Origin: a virus
Virus record (IMG/VR): IMGVR_UViG_3300009537_000062
Location: 1-39,293 of that record
DNA length: 39,293 nt
Direction: 5' to 3' (one strand)
Under the pieces are notes generated by a model. The model searched no databases. It was not told the origin of the DNA and saw nothing but the letters and a program-made list of their open reading frames with translations. Every line of letters starts with the position of its first letter. The first letter of the stretch is position 1. Below are positions 7,291-15,465 of this stretch, piece after piece. Made by a program: the position numbers and the translations under genes.

Positions 7291-7455
7291 TCAAATCCGC
7301 TTTGCGATCCTGCGCCCGAGTTCACGCAGGTTTTCCCGTGTCGCATTGCCGAGCGCCCCTTCCGCCAGCCTGCGCGATGACTCGGACAGTCTCATGCCGA
7401 GCTTGGAAATAGCGATCAGGATCGCGGCGACAAGAATCCAGAATTTGAATTTCAT
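7291..7455 (-). CDS. Small single-pass membrane protein, 54 aa
   Basis: ATG at 7455 to TGA at 7291-7293. The product begins MKFKFWILVAAILIAISKLG: a positively charged start and a hydrophobic helix, followed by a basic, Arg-rich tail. Support comes from the 4-bp ATGA overlap with the end of the 7452-7700 gene. It could be a small inner-membrane accessory or superinfection-type protein; no family recognised. Confidence 0.55.
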   Translation of the reverse strand: MKFKFWILVAAILIAISKLGMRLSESSRRLAEGALGNATRENLRELGRRIAKRI

Positions 7456-7700
7456 GTGGCGGATTCTCCGATTTGCTCGATTGCGAGTTCGCGGATATAT
7501 TCGGCTTCGGTTTCGTCTACCTCAATCAGCTGTCCGCTGTCAGCGTCGGTGACGGAATCAACTTCGGCGATGAATGCGCCGTTATAGCGCCCTGACTGCT
7601 CTTCCGGGCATCCAATTTCGGATGCGTAGGCGAATATCGTAACGTCAGCGATTACGCGGATCTCTCCGGCCTCGCGGTCCAGTGTGGTGTGTATTTTCAT
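7452..7700 (-). CDS. Hypothetical acidic protein, 82 aa
   Basis: Begins MKIHTTLDREAGEIRVIADV, beta-rich, with an acidic second half (VDETEAEYIRELAIEQ). No family recognised. Its start lies inside the 3' end of the 7645-7896 frame (56-bp overlap in another frame) and its end overlaps the 54-aa gene by 4 bp. Confidence 0.6.
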   Translation of the reverse strand: MKIHTTLDREAGEIRVIADVTIFAYASEIGCPEEQSGRYNGAFIAEVDSVTDADSGQLIEVDETEAEYIRELAIEQIGESAT

Positions 7701-7896
7701 GGGGAAGAGGTGAACGGGAGCGGCGGCGCGGTGCTTTACGAACAGCGCGCACCCCTACGCTCTGCTCGTTTTTTTCCGTCTGCCGCCGCTCCCGAAAATT
7801 GAAATAGCGCTCCTCAAGGAATCCGACGATTGCACCGAGCGCAAGACCGGCACCCACGATTGCAAACAGACAGATAATGAGGGTTGCCAGGTTCAT
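7645..7896 (-). CDS. Possible membrane protein, 83 aa
   Basis: Begins MNLATLIICLFAIVGAGLAL, a clear transmembrane helix, followed by GFLEERYFNFRERRQTEK and a very Arg-rich C-terminus. The last 18 codons overlap the next gene in another frame, so the C-terminus may be longer than is functional. Placed right after the tail tip gene; could be a membrane-associated accessory. Moderate support only. Confidence 0.45.
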   Translation of the reverse strand: MNLATLIICLFAIVGAGLALGAIVGFLEERYFNFRERRQTEKNEQSVGVRAVRKAPRRRSRSPLPHENTHHTGPRGRRDPRNR

Positions 7897-7939
7897 GCGC
7901 CCAGAATTGAGCGCATGCCTTCAGTAAATCAATAATGAA

Positions 7940-10666
7940 TTACCGACCGCCTGATTTGTCGTATGCGTTTTCCACCGACACCGGAGCGGACGTGAACCAG
8001 CCGGAACGCTCGGCCCATGCGAGCATGGTGGAATCCAGCGCCAGAACAAAGGGCGCGGTGTAGGTGGTTTCCGTCCCGCCGTCGATGGTGTATTTTATCG
8101 TCGCGGAAGGCGTGGCGCATCCGAGCGTGATCGTGATTGCGCCCTGGCCGAGCGTCCCCGTGTAGCTCCATGTCGGTGTTGCCACGGCAGACATCGCCAC
8201 CGAGTTAAGCGTATAGGGGATGATCACCTCGTTCGAGCGCGCCAGCGTCGCGTCAGAGAATGCGCGGATGCGGAGGAGCGTCGTCTTCGTTATCGTGATG
8301 CCTCCGCCGGGAAATGCCGGCGATGCCGAATTAACCTCGGAATTGTCGGTCGTATAGCGCGCCGTGGTGCCCGCCACAGTTGTGGCCGTGATCGCCAGCG
8401 ATGTATTGAACAGCTGCGGACCGGGAGAGACAGAAGGCGCAGAGATCGGGACGAAAGTGTCGTAGCGGAACATGCCGACGGAATCACAATAGGTATTTGC
8501 CGCGTTGGCGAAAACAGAGATCTTCGCAACGACCGTTGACAGCGGAGCCGATGCGATGACTTCGACGGTCTCCCAGCCTCCTCCAACAGCGGGCGAGCTT
8601 TCAATTAGCGAAGTGTCATCGCCAAGCTCGTCTTGAAAGAATACTGAGACCGTTGCATCTGCGCCATTCACCCTCGCGCGCGCATGGAATCGATCGCCGG
8701 GACGGCAGGCCACCGCATATCCGTTGATTAAATATCCTCCGTTGGTTGAGCGTCCGCCCCATCCATATTCGCCTGCATCGTCTTCGATCAGCCAAGACGC
8801 AGATTGGGCCCACCCAATATCACCCTCCTCAAAGAGCGGATTGTAGCACAGATTCGACGGATCTCCCAGCAGCGTGGTTCCCTGCCCGTCAGTTGTGCGC
8901 GCCGCGATGACGTGATTATTCACCTGCGCCCAGCCGGACAGGACGTGCATCACGGACTTGGCACGCACGCGCACATCGTAGGACGTTAGATCCGTCACCC
9001 CATCGATGAACGTGAACGTATTCGCCCCCGGCATCGGCGCGAGCGCAGTCCATTCAGAGTCCGCAGATTTCTTGAATTGAACCTCGATTACCCCCCCGTC
9101 CGTGACGAAAACATCAGCAGGAGGAACCCACGTCACGAGGATGCGCGATGTGATCGTGCCGTCCGTTTTTTCAAGCGCGACGGATGCCGACGAACTGAGT
9201 GTGAGCATGCTGGGCGCCGGGATGATGGACGCATCGAATATCTCTGGGTTGATCGCCGGCAGGACGGTGGTTTCATCATCGGCGGCGATCCAGTTCCAGA
9301 TCGCGGCGTCGGTCTCGCGCAGCACGAGATCAACTCCGAGCACGGGATCGTCTTCGCCGCCCTCTGCCTTGAATGAAAAATCCGTTACCTCGAAGAGCTT
9401 GTTGGTGAATCCGAATCGCGGAAGCGTAACCGAGATCACATCCCCGGCGCGGCAGTTGAGCGCGGTAAGGTTCGCCGGGAAGTTGAGCGTGAAGTCGCGG
9501 CGGCTGCGTTCCAGCGCGATCTTCGCCAGCCGCTGCGCCGTCGCCGCCGAGGTCGTGAGCGGCAGACCGAGATCGTGCCAGACGCGCACGCCGCCATCCT
9601 GCGCCGTGTAGCTCGCGTTCGTCATCGGCGGATAATCTGCGACCTGCCAAAGGTTGACCGCTGCCGTATATTCCCCCTTCACGCCGTTGAATGACTCGCG
9701 GATCGGATCGCCCGTGAGAAGGCCGATTGGCCCGCGGGCATTGTCTTCGGTTAGGTTTAAGACCGGCGTGCGGTGCGCACCGGCAATCGCCCGAAACTTC
9801 CCGCTGATGTAGGGAAGGAATCCCGCCATCGCGTCGATCATGTCCTGAATCGAAGAACCGGGAGAAACGGAGGAGTCAATCATTCCGTTGATCGTGTAGC
9901 GCGCCTCGTCGAATCCGGCCTTGAGGTCCACCCGCTCGTCGCAGATGTTCGCAGCGGCAATGAACGACGGCTCGTCGATTTCGGAAGCCAGCGCGCCAAG
10001 TCCGAGGTTTGCGTCGAGCAGATAGTCCCGAAGACAGAGCGCCGCGTTGTCAGAGTAAGCCGTCGTTGCTGTCCGCGGGTCGTAAACCTTGCGGCCTTTG
10101 ATCACTACGGAGATATTCGGAATGCCCGAAGTGAACAGCTCAGAATTGTATTTCAACCGGACGTAGGAGTAGCAGATGCCCTGCAGCCGGTGATCCGTCG
10201 TCCAGTCGGTTGTCTCCGCGACCAAGTCCGTATCCGCCGTCTGAGTCGGAGAGCCAAGGTGGAATTTTGCGCGCACGTGCCCAGCATATTTTCCGACGGC
10301 ATCGCCGGCGCCATCGAGAGGGACGACCTCATCGTTCAACTGAAGGCTGTCAATCGACTCGCATTCGTGCGCGGCATGGGCGACGACGAGGTGCAGAAAC
10401 TCGCGCTTATTGCCCGACGTTCCGATGTAGCAGAAGACGCCTCCAACGCGGATTTGCCCGTAAACGATGCGCCTGGAGTAGTTCGGCTCACGGACGCTGA
10501 AGGTGCGCCCGGAATCGAGGCCATTGCGCCTCGCGGCCTTCTTCGCCTGATGCCGGGAGTAGGCTATGGACGCGACGAAGGCGACGACCTTGATCACGAA
10601 CCAAACCTTGCCGGCGGTGCTCATTGCCGCCCACGCTTTGGCTATGAATGCAAAAACTTGAGGCAT
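7940..10666 (-). CDS. Tail tip/host specificity protein (J-like) with C-terminal CHB_HEX_C-like repeats
   Basis: 908 aa, last gene of the tail module, in the position of lambda J, which forms the tail tip and binds the receptor. After a hydrophobic N-terminus (residues 20-37) the protein has the tail-hub features of this class, for example GGVFCYIGTSGNKREFLHLV and the CLRDYLLDANLGLG segment. Residues about 490-600 look like a fibronectin type III domain (WVPPADVFVTDGGVIEVQFK). The final 170 residues contain two repeats with the pattern ...ARYTTDNSEVNSASPAF... and ...IKYTIDGGTETTYTAPF..., which resemble the chitobiase/beta-hexosaminidase C-terminal domain, a likely glycan-facing module. Hub assignment rests on order and motifs; receptor unknown. 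Confidence 0.82.
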   Translation of the reverse strand: MPQVFAFIAKAWAAMSTAGKVWFVIKVVAFVASIAYSRHQAKKAARRNGLDSGRTFSVREPNYSRRIVYGQIRVGGVFCYIGTSGNKREFLHLVVAHAAHECESIDSLQLNDEVVPLDGAGDAVGKYAGHVRAKFHLGSPTQTADTDLVAETTDWTTDHRLQGICYSYVRLKYNSELFTSGIPNISVVIKGRKVYDPRTATTAYSDNAALCLRDYLLDANLGLGALASEIDEPSFIAAANICDERVDLKAGFDEARYTINGMIDSSVSPGSSIQDMIDAMAGFLPYISGKFRAIAGAHRTPVLNLTEDNARGPIGLLTGDPIRESFNGVKGEYTAAVNLWQVADYPPMTNASYTAQDGGVRVWHDLGLPLTTSAATAQRLAKIALERSRRDFTLNFPANLTALNCRAGDVISVTLPRFGFTNKLFEVTDFSFKAEGGEDDPVLGVDLVLRETDAAIWNWIAADDETTVLPAINPEIFDASIIPAPSMLTLSSSASVALEKTDGTITSRILVTWVPPADVFVTDGGVIEVQFKKSADSEWTALAPMPGANTFTFIDGVTDLTSYDVRVRAKSVMHVLSGWAQVNNHVIAARTTDGQGTTLLGDPSNLCYNPLFEEGDIGWAQSASWLIEDDAGEYGWGGRSTNGGYLINGYAVACRPGDRFHARARVNGADATVSVFFQDELGDDTSLIESSPAVGGGWETVEVIASAPLSTVVAKISVFANAANTYCDSVGMFRYDTFVPISAPSVSPGPQLFNTSLAITATTVAGTTARYTTDNSEVNSASPAFPGGGITITKTTLLRIRAFSDATLARSNEVIIPYTLNSVAMSAVATPTWSYTGTLGQGAITITLGCATPSATIKYTIDGGTETTYTAPFVLALDSTMLAWAERSGWFTSAPVSVENAYDKSGGR

Positions 10667-11088
10667 TATTCAACCCTCCATGCCCTGCGGCATTTCTCGA
10701 TGCCCATTGGGATGAGTCCGTTTTTGCCTACGAAAAATGCATTCACAGAATCCATGATGCCGAGCGCCTGTCCGTTCTCGGTGTCGATCAGAACGACGTC
10801 TCCGCGACGCGCGAGCTTCGGCGTTGGCAGTTCGGTGATTCCGTGCTTTTCAAAACAGGTCCGGTAAAATCCATCTTCAATCCCGCCGTGAGCATTCAGT
10901 AGCCTATGCGCCCCGATTGCAGTCCTGTATTTACCGCGAAAGGTTCCATCTGCCGGGTCAACCCCGGTTATCGCCTTGATCCCGTCGCACGCGAAAAGAC
11001 AGCAGTCATTAACGCCCCACGCGAACGGGACGAAGCGCCGCTGTTCCAGAAACCCGGCCAGAATAAAATCCCAGTTTTTAAGCCTCAT
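10666..11088 (-). CDS. NlpC/P60-like tail assembly protein (DUF6950-like)
   Basis: 140 aa. WGVNDCCLFACDGI at residues 24-37 supplies the candidate nucleophile cysteine and LARRGDVVLIDTENGQALGI at 92-111 the second conserved block; the order and spacing fit phage NlpC/P60-type peptidase-like proteins (lambda K position), which cut peptidoglycan cross-bridges at the tail tip or help assemble it. A catalytic His is not obvious in the expected place, so activity is uncertain. The stop overlaps the start of the J-like gene by 1 bp. Confidence 0.75.
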   Translation of the reverse strand: MRLKNWDFILAGFLEQRRFVPFAWGVNDCCLFACDGIKAITGVDPADGTFRGKYRTAIGAHRLLNAHGGIEDGFYRTCFEKHGITELPTPKLARRGDVVLIDTENGQALGIMDSVNAFFVGKNGLIPMGIEKCRRAWRVE

Positions 11089-11090
11089 TT

Positions 11091-11702
11091 TTAATCGACG
11101 TAGAGCGCCTCGCGGTGACCAACACCGCTGCCGATATTTTTATACGGAACACCCCAGTTGATCTCCATCTCCTGTAATGCCGCGATATACGCCAGCCCCT
11201 TGTCTCCGGGGAAAAGGTTCTTCTGGTCCAGGTCGGTGAACCTGCGCTCGCGGTTGCGTTGTAAATCGGCAAGCCGCGATTCTGCGGAGAGGGAAACCGT
11301 CGCCGTTTCACCCTGGTCGCTGATGGAAGGCTGATCCATTCGCCCCGCGAAAATCTGCACCGGGTCGGCCAGCAGCGTGCCCGACCCATCAAAGCAACCA
11401 AACCAGAGCGAGCAGACGCGGCCCCGTGAACGATTGGCGATCACCTCGGCGATTAGGTTTGAAGGAACGCCGCTGAGGGTAAAAACAATCCCGTTTGCCC
11501 GAATCCCGGAAGTTTCCTGCATCGGCGAGACGCCGAGAAAATCGCCGAGGCCAGTCCATGTTTCACCAGCCCAGACAATCGGATGGTTTGATGTCGATAC
11601 GCGCACCGCGCCGCCAGAAAAATCGAAGTATCCGAAAATGACCGGGAAAATGTTGCCTGCGGAAACCGCGGCAACCATTGGCGCTGTCAAATTTCGGCTC
11701 AT
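11091..11702 (-). CDS. Minor tail protein, DUF2163-like (lambda L position)
   Basis: 203 aa. Features such as FGYFDFSGGAVRVSTSNHPI, TWTGLGDFLGVSPMQET and LSGVPSNLIAEVIANRSRG match the DUF2163-like tail proteins that link the distal tail ring to the hub. The C-terminal SAESRLADLQRNRERRFTD segment is typical of this family. It sits between the M-like and K-like genes, the same place as lambda L. It overlaps the upstream gene by 4 bp. Confidence 0.72.
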   Translation of the reverse strand: MSRNLTAPMVAAVSAGNIFPVIFGYFDFSGGAVRVSTSNHPIVWAGETWTGLGDFLGVSPMQETSGIRANGIVFTLSGVPSNLIAEVIANRSRGRVCSLWFGCFDGSGTLLADPVQIFAGRMDQPSISDQGETATVSLSAESRLADLQRNRERRFTDLDQKNLFPGDKGLAYIAALQEMEINWGVPYKNIGSGVGHREALYVD

Positions 11703-12760
11703 GGGCGGAGGTCTTCAACGGCCTGAAATGAAAGCCCGAAAAGGCTGGCGTTGGTGACAGACCATTCCACGGGTCCAGTCAGTCGGAATTTTCCGCGAGG
11801 CGAATTGATCACGACGGAAGATCCATTTACGGGAGATGAGCGCAATCGCGGCCAGAGCGTAAGCGTCGAGGCGCCGGAGCCATCAGACGATGCAGCCATG
11901 ACGACCTTGTGCAGCCGGTTGGTGGAAACCGGAGCGGAAGTCGTGGCGACGTAATCGCCCAACGCGGCAGACGGCGACATCTGCCATGCGCCGATATCGC
12001 AGTTGCATGCTGCCGAAAGCAGGACCGAGGTTCGATTGACTGAGGCGGCAGTCTGCGGAATGGCAACGGATAGTCTGGTCCAGACACCCGAGGGCGCGGA
12101 GAAGTTGGCGCTCGCCACGCCGGACGGATTAAACGCGGAGCGCGCTTGAATCGTCGCAGTCACGCTCACGCTCGGCTTGATGTAGACGCTCGCGATTGCC
12201 GGCGCCGGAATGTGCGCTTGATCCTTGTAAATTGAAAGCGAGGGATTGGTGTATCCGGTCACTCGCGCGGCATTATTCGCCGCACCAAAAGGATCAGTTG
12301 CGGCATTATTCGCCAAGCTGCCGGAGTCTGTTCCCGAGGTTTGCGTCGAGTTCAGGAACAGGTTCGTTGACCCTAGTTGAACCCAGTCGCCGGCTCGAAT
12401 TATTCCGTTCGTCAGCGTTGTCCAGCCTGCCGTGACTAGATCGTATCCGACCTGGCTCGCGCCCGATACGGTAGGCGCCCCCGTTGCGATTCCCTGCGGC
12501 ACGAGGCCGGAAGGATCTCCGAGAAGGAATGAGCCTTCAGCTCCATTCAGCGCAGTCAGCGCCGAGATCCAGCGTTCGGCGTCATCCCGCTGCATCGGCG
12601 GCAATTCAATCTCGGCCTCCCATATCTGGCCGCGCCACGAGTAGGTCTGCGTCTGCAGCGTGAACGGCGAGACCGAGGTGGCGACGACAGAGCGCGGGCG
12701 AATGCTGACGCCGGACGGTTTCGGCGACGACGGGAGCGGGAGCGGGTAGATTGCAGCCAC
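11699..12760 (-). CDS. Distal minor tail protein with inserted carbohydrate-binding-like domain
   Basis: 353 aa. The N-terminal about 100 residues (SWRGQIWEAEIELPPMQRDD, ...GSFLLGDPSG) and C-terminal 50 (GKFRLTGPVEWSVTNASLFG) form a split domain like distal tail or lambda M-type proteins that start the tail tube. Between them, about residues 130-310, lies a beta-rich insert with KPSVSVTATIQARS and SGVWTRLSVAIPQT, which looks like a jelly-roll carbohydrate-binding module. Such inserts decorate the tail tip and help host binding. Located directly after the tape-measure gene, as expected. The insert call is from pattern only. Confidence 0.7.
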   Translation of the reverse strand: MAAIYPLPLPSSPKPSGVSIRPRSVVATSVSPFTLQTQTYSWRGQIWEAEIELPPMQRDDAERWISALTALNGAEGSFLLGDPSGLVPQGIATGAPTVSGASQVGYDLVTAGWTTLTNGIIRAGDWVQLGSTNLFLNSTQTSGTDSGSLANNAATDPFGAANNAARVTGYTNPSLSIYKDQAHIPAPAIASVYIKPSVSVTATIQARSAFNPSGVASANFSAPSGVWTRLSVAIPQTAASVNRTSVLLSAACNCDIGAWQMSPSAALGDYVATTSAPVSTNRLHKVVMAASSDGSGASTLTLWPRLRSSPVNGSSVVINSPRGKFRLTGPVEWSVTNASLFGLSFQAVEDLRP

Positions 12761-12761
12761 T

Positions 12762-14108
12762 TTAAGCGGTGATTCCCCTTATGCGGAAGTCGTTCGTCGC
12801 GGACACCGCGCGCTGTTCAATTGAGCCGTTCAGCGTCTTGATCATCTGTTCGAGCCGAATGAATCCGGCGCGATCCGCAGACCGCGCGTCGATGTTGTAG
12901 GTATCGCCGCCACCGCCACCGGAGGACATTGCATGGTTCGGGATGATGCGTCCGGCCTGCGACGGTGTGAACAGTTCAGGCCCGTTTTCTCCAACGAGAA
13001 ATGTTTTGCCGGTTGAAACAGGACCACCGTCAGCCTTGCCACCGCCGAAAAATGACGGGAGTGCAGATGTTCCCGTTAACCCAAACATCATATTCATAAG
13101 CGGGTTGATGATCGCCATGCGCGCGACGATTTCCAGCATCGTGCGCGAGATGATGTTCGCCAGCTCAGAGAAGCTCGCTTCTCCGGTCAGCACCATGTCC
13201 GCGAACGCCTGCCCAGCGCGGTCGGAGACGTTGTTCCACATCTGCGCCATCGATTCCCCGAATACCTCGGCGCCGGTCTTCACCTTGCTCAATTCGTCCG
13301 GCATCTTGTTGAGCTTCGCCAACTGGTCATCCATTTTGTCGGATGCCATTGCAACCGCGCGCCCGAAGGTCTGCGCGTCTATCGCGCCATTGTTGAACGC
13401 CATGCGCAGATTGTTTACCGTCTCGCCGTATTCCTCCATCGGTGTCCTTACTGACTTACGAATCGCCTCGCCCTCTGCTGCCAGCGAGGCGATGAAGTCC
13501 CGGTTTGCCTTCTCGAAAAACTCCATTGCGGCGAGACCTTTTCTTGCCAGCCTTTCCGCCTCTTTTAGCGCCGCATTTTTAGCCTCAAGCGCTGCCTTTG
13601 TGTTTCTTGTTGCTGTGAACAACTCCATTTCCGCGGCAGTCTGCTCCTTTAACGTAGCGACGTGATCCGCCGTCTCTGCATCGAGCGCATCCTGCACCCT
13701 TATCATCGCCTCCGAAATCGCCTTTACTGCCGTCAATGGGTTCAGGAGCCTTTTCCATTCAATCGCCCCCACGAACATGCCGATTGACTTTGCCGCCGTT
13801 GCAAAGCCGCCAAGAAGTTCGGCAACCCACTGCTGAACGACATTCCTCGCGCCCTTGAACGCCGCGTTCATTTCCATGACGCTTGAGATCGTATCCTGCG
13901 GGACACCGGGAATGCTTTCAATGTTCTGCGCGACATCGCGAATCTCACGCGCGAGCACCGCAAAGATCGATCCGCCGACCAGTGCCTTTGCCATTTTCCC
14001 CTGGAAAACAGTCGTGCTTCTGCTCAGTCGATCGATGCCTCCCTGCACGCTCAGGAATGCCGCGCGCGTCTTGTCAACCGCATTGATGCTGAATGTTACG
14101 ACCGACAT
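12762..14108 (-). CDS. Tape-measure protein
   Basis: 448 aa, at the position after the G/GT genes. The long Ala/Glu/Lys-rich helical middle (residues 110-290) and the C-terminal signature GENGPELFTP followed by GRIIPNHAM, then a Gly run, are characteristic of phage tape-measure proteins, which fix tail length. It is short for the class; taking about 1.5 angstrom per residue of extended helix would give a tail well under 100 nm (inference). A hydrophobic segment near 320-345 may be the membrane-active part. Confidence 0.92.
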   Translation of the reverse strand: MSVVTFSINAVDKTRAAFLSVQGGIDRLSRSTTVFQGKMAKALVGGSIFAVLAREIRDVAQNIESIPGVPQDTISSVMEMNAAFKGARNVVQQWVAELLGGFATAAKSIGMFVGAIEWKRLLNPLTAVKAISEAMIRVQDALDAETADHVATLKEQTAAEMELFTATRNTKAALEAKNAALKEAERLARKGLAAMEFFEKANRDFIASLAAEGEAIRKSVRTPMEEYGETVNNLRMAFNNGAIDAQTFGRAVAMASDKMDDQLAKLNKMPDELSKVKTGAEVFGESMAQMWNNVSDRAGQAFADMVLTGEASFSELANIISRTMLEIVARMAIINPLMNMMFGLTGTSALPSFFGGGKADGGPVSTGKTFLVGENGPELFTPSQAGRIIPNHAMSSGGGGGDTYNIDARSADRAGFIRLEQMIKTLNGSIEQRAVSATNDFRIRGITA

Positions 14109-14111
14109 TTA

Positions 14112-14614
14112 TCAGGTTTTTGGGTTAAGCGATTTATGGACCCGGTTTTGATGCGAGAGGTAGGCGATCCATCCCTGCAATTCGTGCTCCGGCATGTTCA
14201 GGATTTCGACTGCGGTTTTTCCGAGCCGCTCAGCGAGAGAATAGACAAAGAGAATGTCCGCCCCCTCGTCGGCGGCTAGGAGTTTTTTAAGTCGTCAACG
14301 CTCGGTGCGGCGCCTCCACCGGACATGATATCAGCGGCAACGCGAATGACGACGGATGAATCGGCCCTTTGCAGCAGCGTGGCTTTGTCGGCCAGCGTGA
14401 AGATTTTCGCCCCGTCTTTATCGCGCGCCTTTTCAATCAGGATTTTCACCAGCACACCGTAATCGTTCTCGCCCTTCGAGCCGGCGAAGATCCGCTGGCG
14501 CTCGGCAACCGTGACCGGCTCCGCGTAGATTACCGTGTCCCATTCCGGGACGTTGATTTCTCGCGTGCCGAGGCTTTCGAAATGCGCCGTGACTTTGCTT
14601 AGGATGTAGCTCAT
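14112..14614 (-). CDS. Tail assembly chaperone GT-type fusion by -1 frameshift, 167 aa
   Basis: The first 111 codons are those of the 14276-14614 gene. At the slippery heptamer A AAA AAC (plus 14282-14288) a shift of -1 joins a second frame of 56 codons that has no start of its own and ends at TGA 14112-14114, 3 bp before the tape-measure ATG. The extension contains SLAERLGKTAVEILNMPEHE and LQGWIAYLSHQN, the usual C-terminal signature of T-domain chaperones. As in lambda G/GT and related phages, the long form would bridge tape measure and tube subunits during assembly. Confidence 0.85.
14276..14614 (-). CDS. Tail assembly chaperone, short form (G-like), 112 aa
   Basis: Begins MSYILSKVTAHFESLGTREI; ends in frame zero two codons after the slippery site (KNS then TAG). 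Position between the tube protein and tape measure, length and the frameshift signal identify it as the G-type chaperone that coats the tape-measure protein. Ribosomes that do not slip make this product. Start at ATG 14614, 17 bp after the tube gene's stop codon. Confidence 0.85.
   Translation of the reverse strand: MSYILSKVTAHFESLGTREINVPEWDTVIYAEPVTVAERQRIFAGSKGENDYGVLVKILIEKARDKDGAKIFTLADKATLLQRADSSVVIRVAADIMSGGGAAPSVDDLKNS
14282..14288 (-). promoter_or_regulatory. Programmed -1 frameshift slippery site
   Basis: On the minus strand the sequence is TT-A AAA AAC-TCC-TAG; the X XXY YYZ heptamer A AAA AAC is in the zero frame as required, and the zero-frame stop follows after one codon. The -1 frame stays open for 56 codons. 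Confidence 0.85.
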
Positions 14615-14631
14615 GGTGTGTTGTTTTTTGT

Positions 14632-15018
14632 TTAGACCGTCAGGGTCGAGAGAGGGCCGGTCCCCATTGCCGAGAACGAGGCTTCAACCATCGAATCATG
14701 CCGGGACGTGATGTCGAATCCGGTGATGATGGCGGACCCGCTCTTGTAGTGGGTCGAGGCAGCGATGCCGCGCGGATAGAGGTTCACTGTTACCGTGGCG
14801 CCGACGGTGATGATCGCCTGTCCGCCATCGACCGGGTCCCAGAACATGTCACCGGAGCACTGCCAGCTTCTGAGCGTTGCCTTATGCGTAGTAAACGCAT
14901 CGCCGATGACTGTGTCTTCGGTCGTCGCGGTGGTTTCGTTGAGGGTATAGCCGCGAATTTCCGCGACCGTGGTCGTGCTGATTTTGAGCACGCCGTCTTT
15001 GCCTAGGCTGTTTGCCAT
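14632..15018 (-). CDS. Major tail tube protein
   Basis: 128 aa, small beta-sandwich type. MANSLGKDGVLKISTTTVAE, WQCSGDMFWDPVDGGQ and a C-terminal half with AIITGFDITSRHDSMVEASF match tube proteins of lambda/TP901-like siphoviruses. Located between the tail terminator and the chaperone gene, the standard order. Hexamers of it stack to form the non-contractile tail; no sheath gene lies beside it. Confidence 0.85.
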   Translation of the reverse strand: MANSLGKDGVLKISTTTVAEIRGYTLNETTATTEDTVIGDAFTTHKATLRSWQCSGDMFWDPVDGGQAIITVGATVTVNLYPRGIAASTHYKSGSAIITGFDITSRHDSMVEASFSAMGTGPLSTLTV

Positions 15019-15030
15019 AAATTTTAGTTG

Positions 15031-15462
15031 TTAAGGTTCGCGGGAAAAATACTTTACCATGAACGAGAGACGGGCGAGTCCGAAAGGTTCAGCCTCGTCG
15101 CCCTCGTATAAATAATCCGTGTTCGTCAAAAGGATGTCTTCAGCCTTGCCGCCGAGTTTGGAATCTGCCAGCGCCGCCGTGCGGATGATCTCGGAGGCTT
15201 CGTCAAGCGCGTCCTCCAGCGCTGCCGGCGTTGCGGCCTTAGCCCAGAAATCAACCATGATTGTCAGATTGCGCATCTGGAACCGCTTGACCGTGAGCGT
15301 TTGCGTGTCGGTTGTCTCTCCCTGCATCCAGATATAAATCAACGGCATAGCCGTGCCTGCCGTCAGGTTGTGCTTGCCTTTGTAAACCCGCGTCCCCACG
15401 AGTCCTGAGACATTGGTAAGTGCCGTTACGATTGCGTTCTTTATGTCTTTGCGTGCGCTCAT
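15031..15462 (-). CDS. Tail terminator/tail completion protein (gpU-like)
   Basis: 143 aa, beginning MSARKDIKNAIVTALTNVSG, with MPLIYIWMQGE and a final SFMVKYFSREP strand. Length, predicted alpha/beta pattern and position immediately before the tube gene fit the minor tail protein U family, which caps the tube and joins it to the head. Assigned mostly by context. It follows the HK97-gp10-like gene by 3 bp. Confidence 0.72.
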   Translation of the reverse strand: MSARKDIKNAIVTALTNVSGLVGTRVYKGKHNLTAGTAMPLIYIWMQGETTDTQTLTVKRFQMRNLTIMVDFWAKAATPAALEDALDEASEIIRTAALADSKLGGKAEDILLTNTDYLYEGDEAEPFGLARLSFMVKYFSREP

Positions 15463-15465
15463 TTT

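Noticed and set aside
9773-10867. Long plus-strand open frame (364 codons)
   Set aside because: Lies antisense to the J-like and NlpC-like tail genes, whose proteins are recognisable; the plus-strand product is Arg/Val-rich without family features, an antisense shadow of GC-rich DNA.
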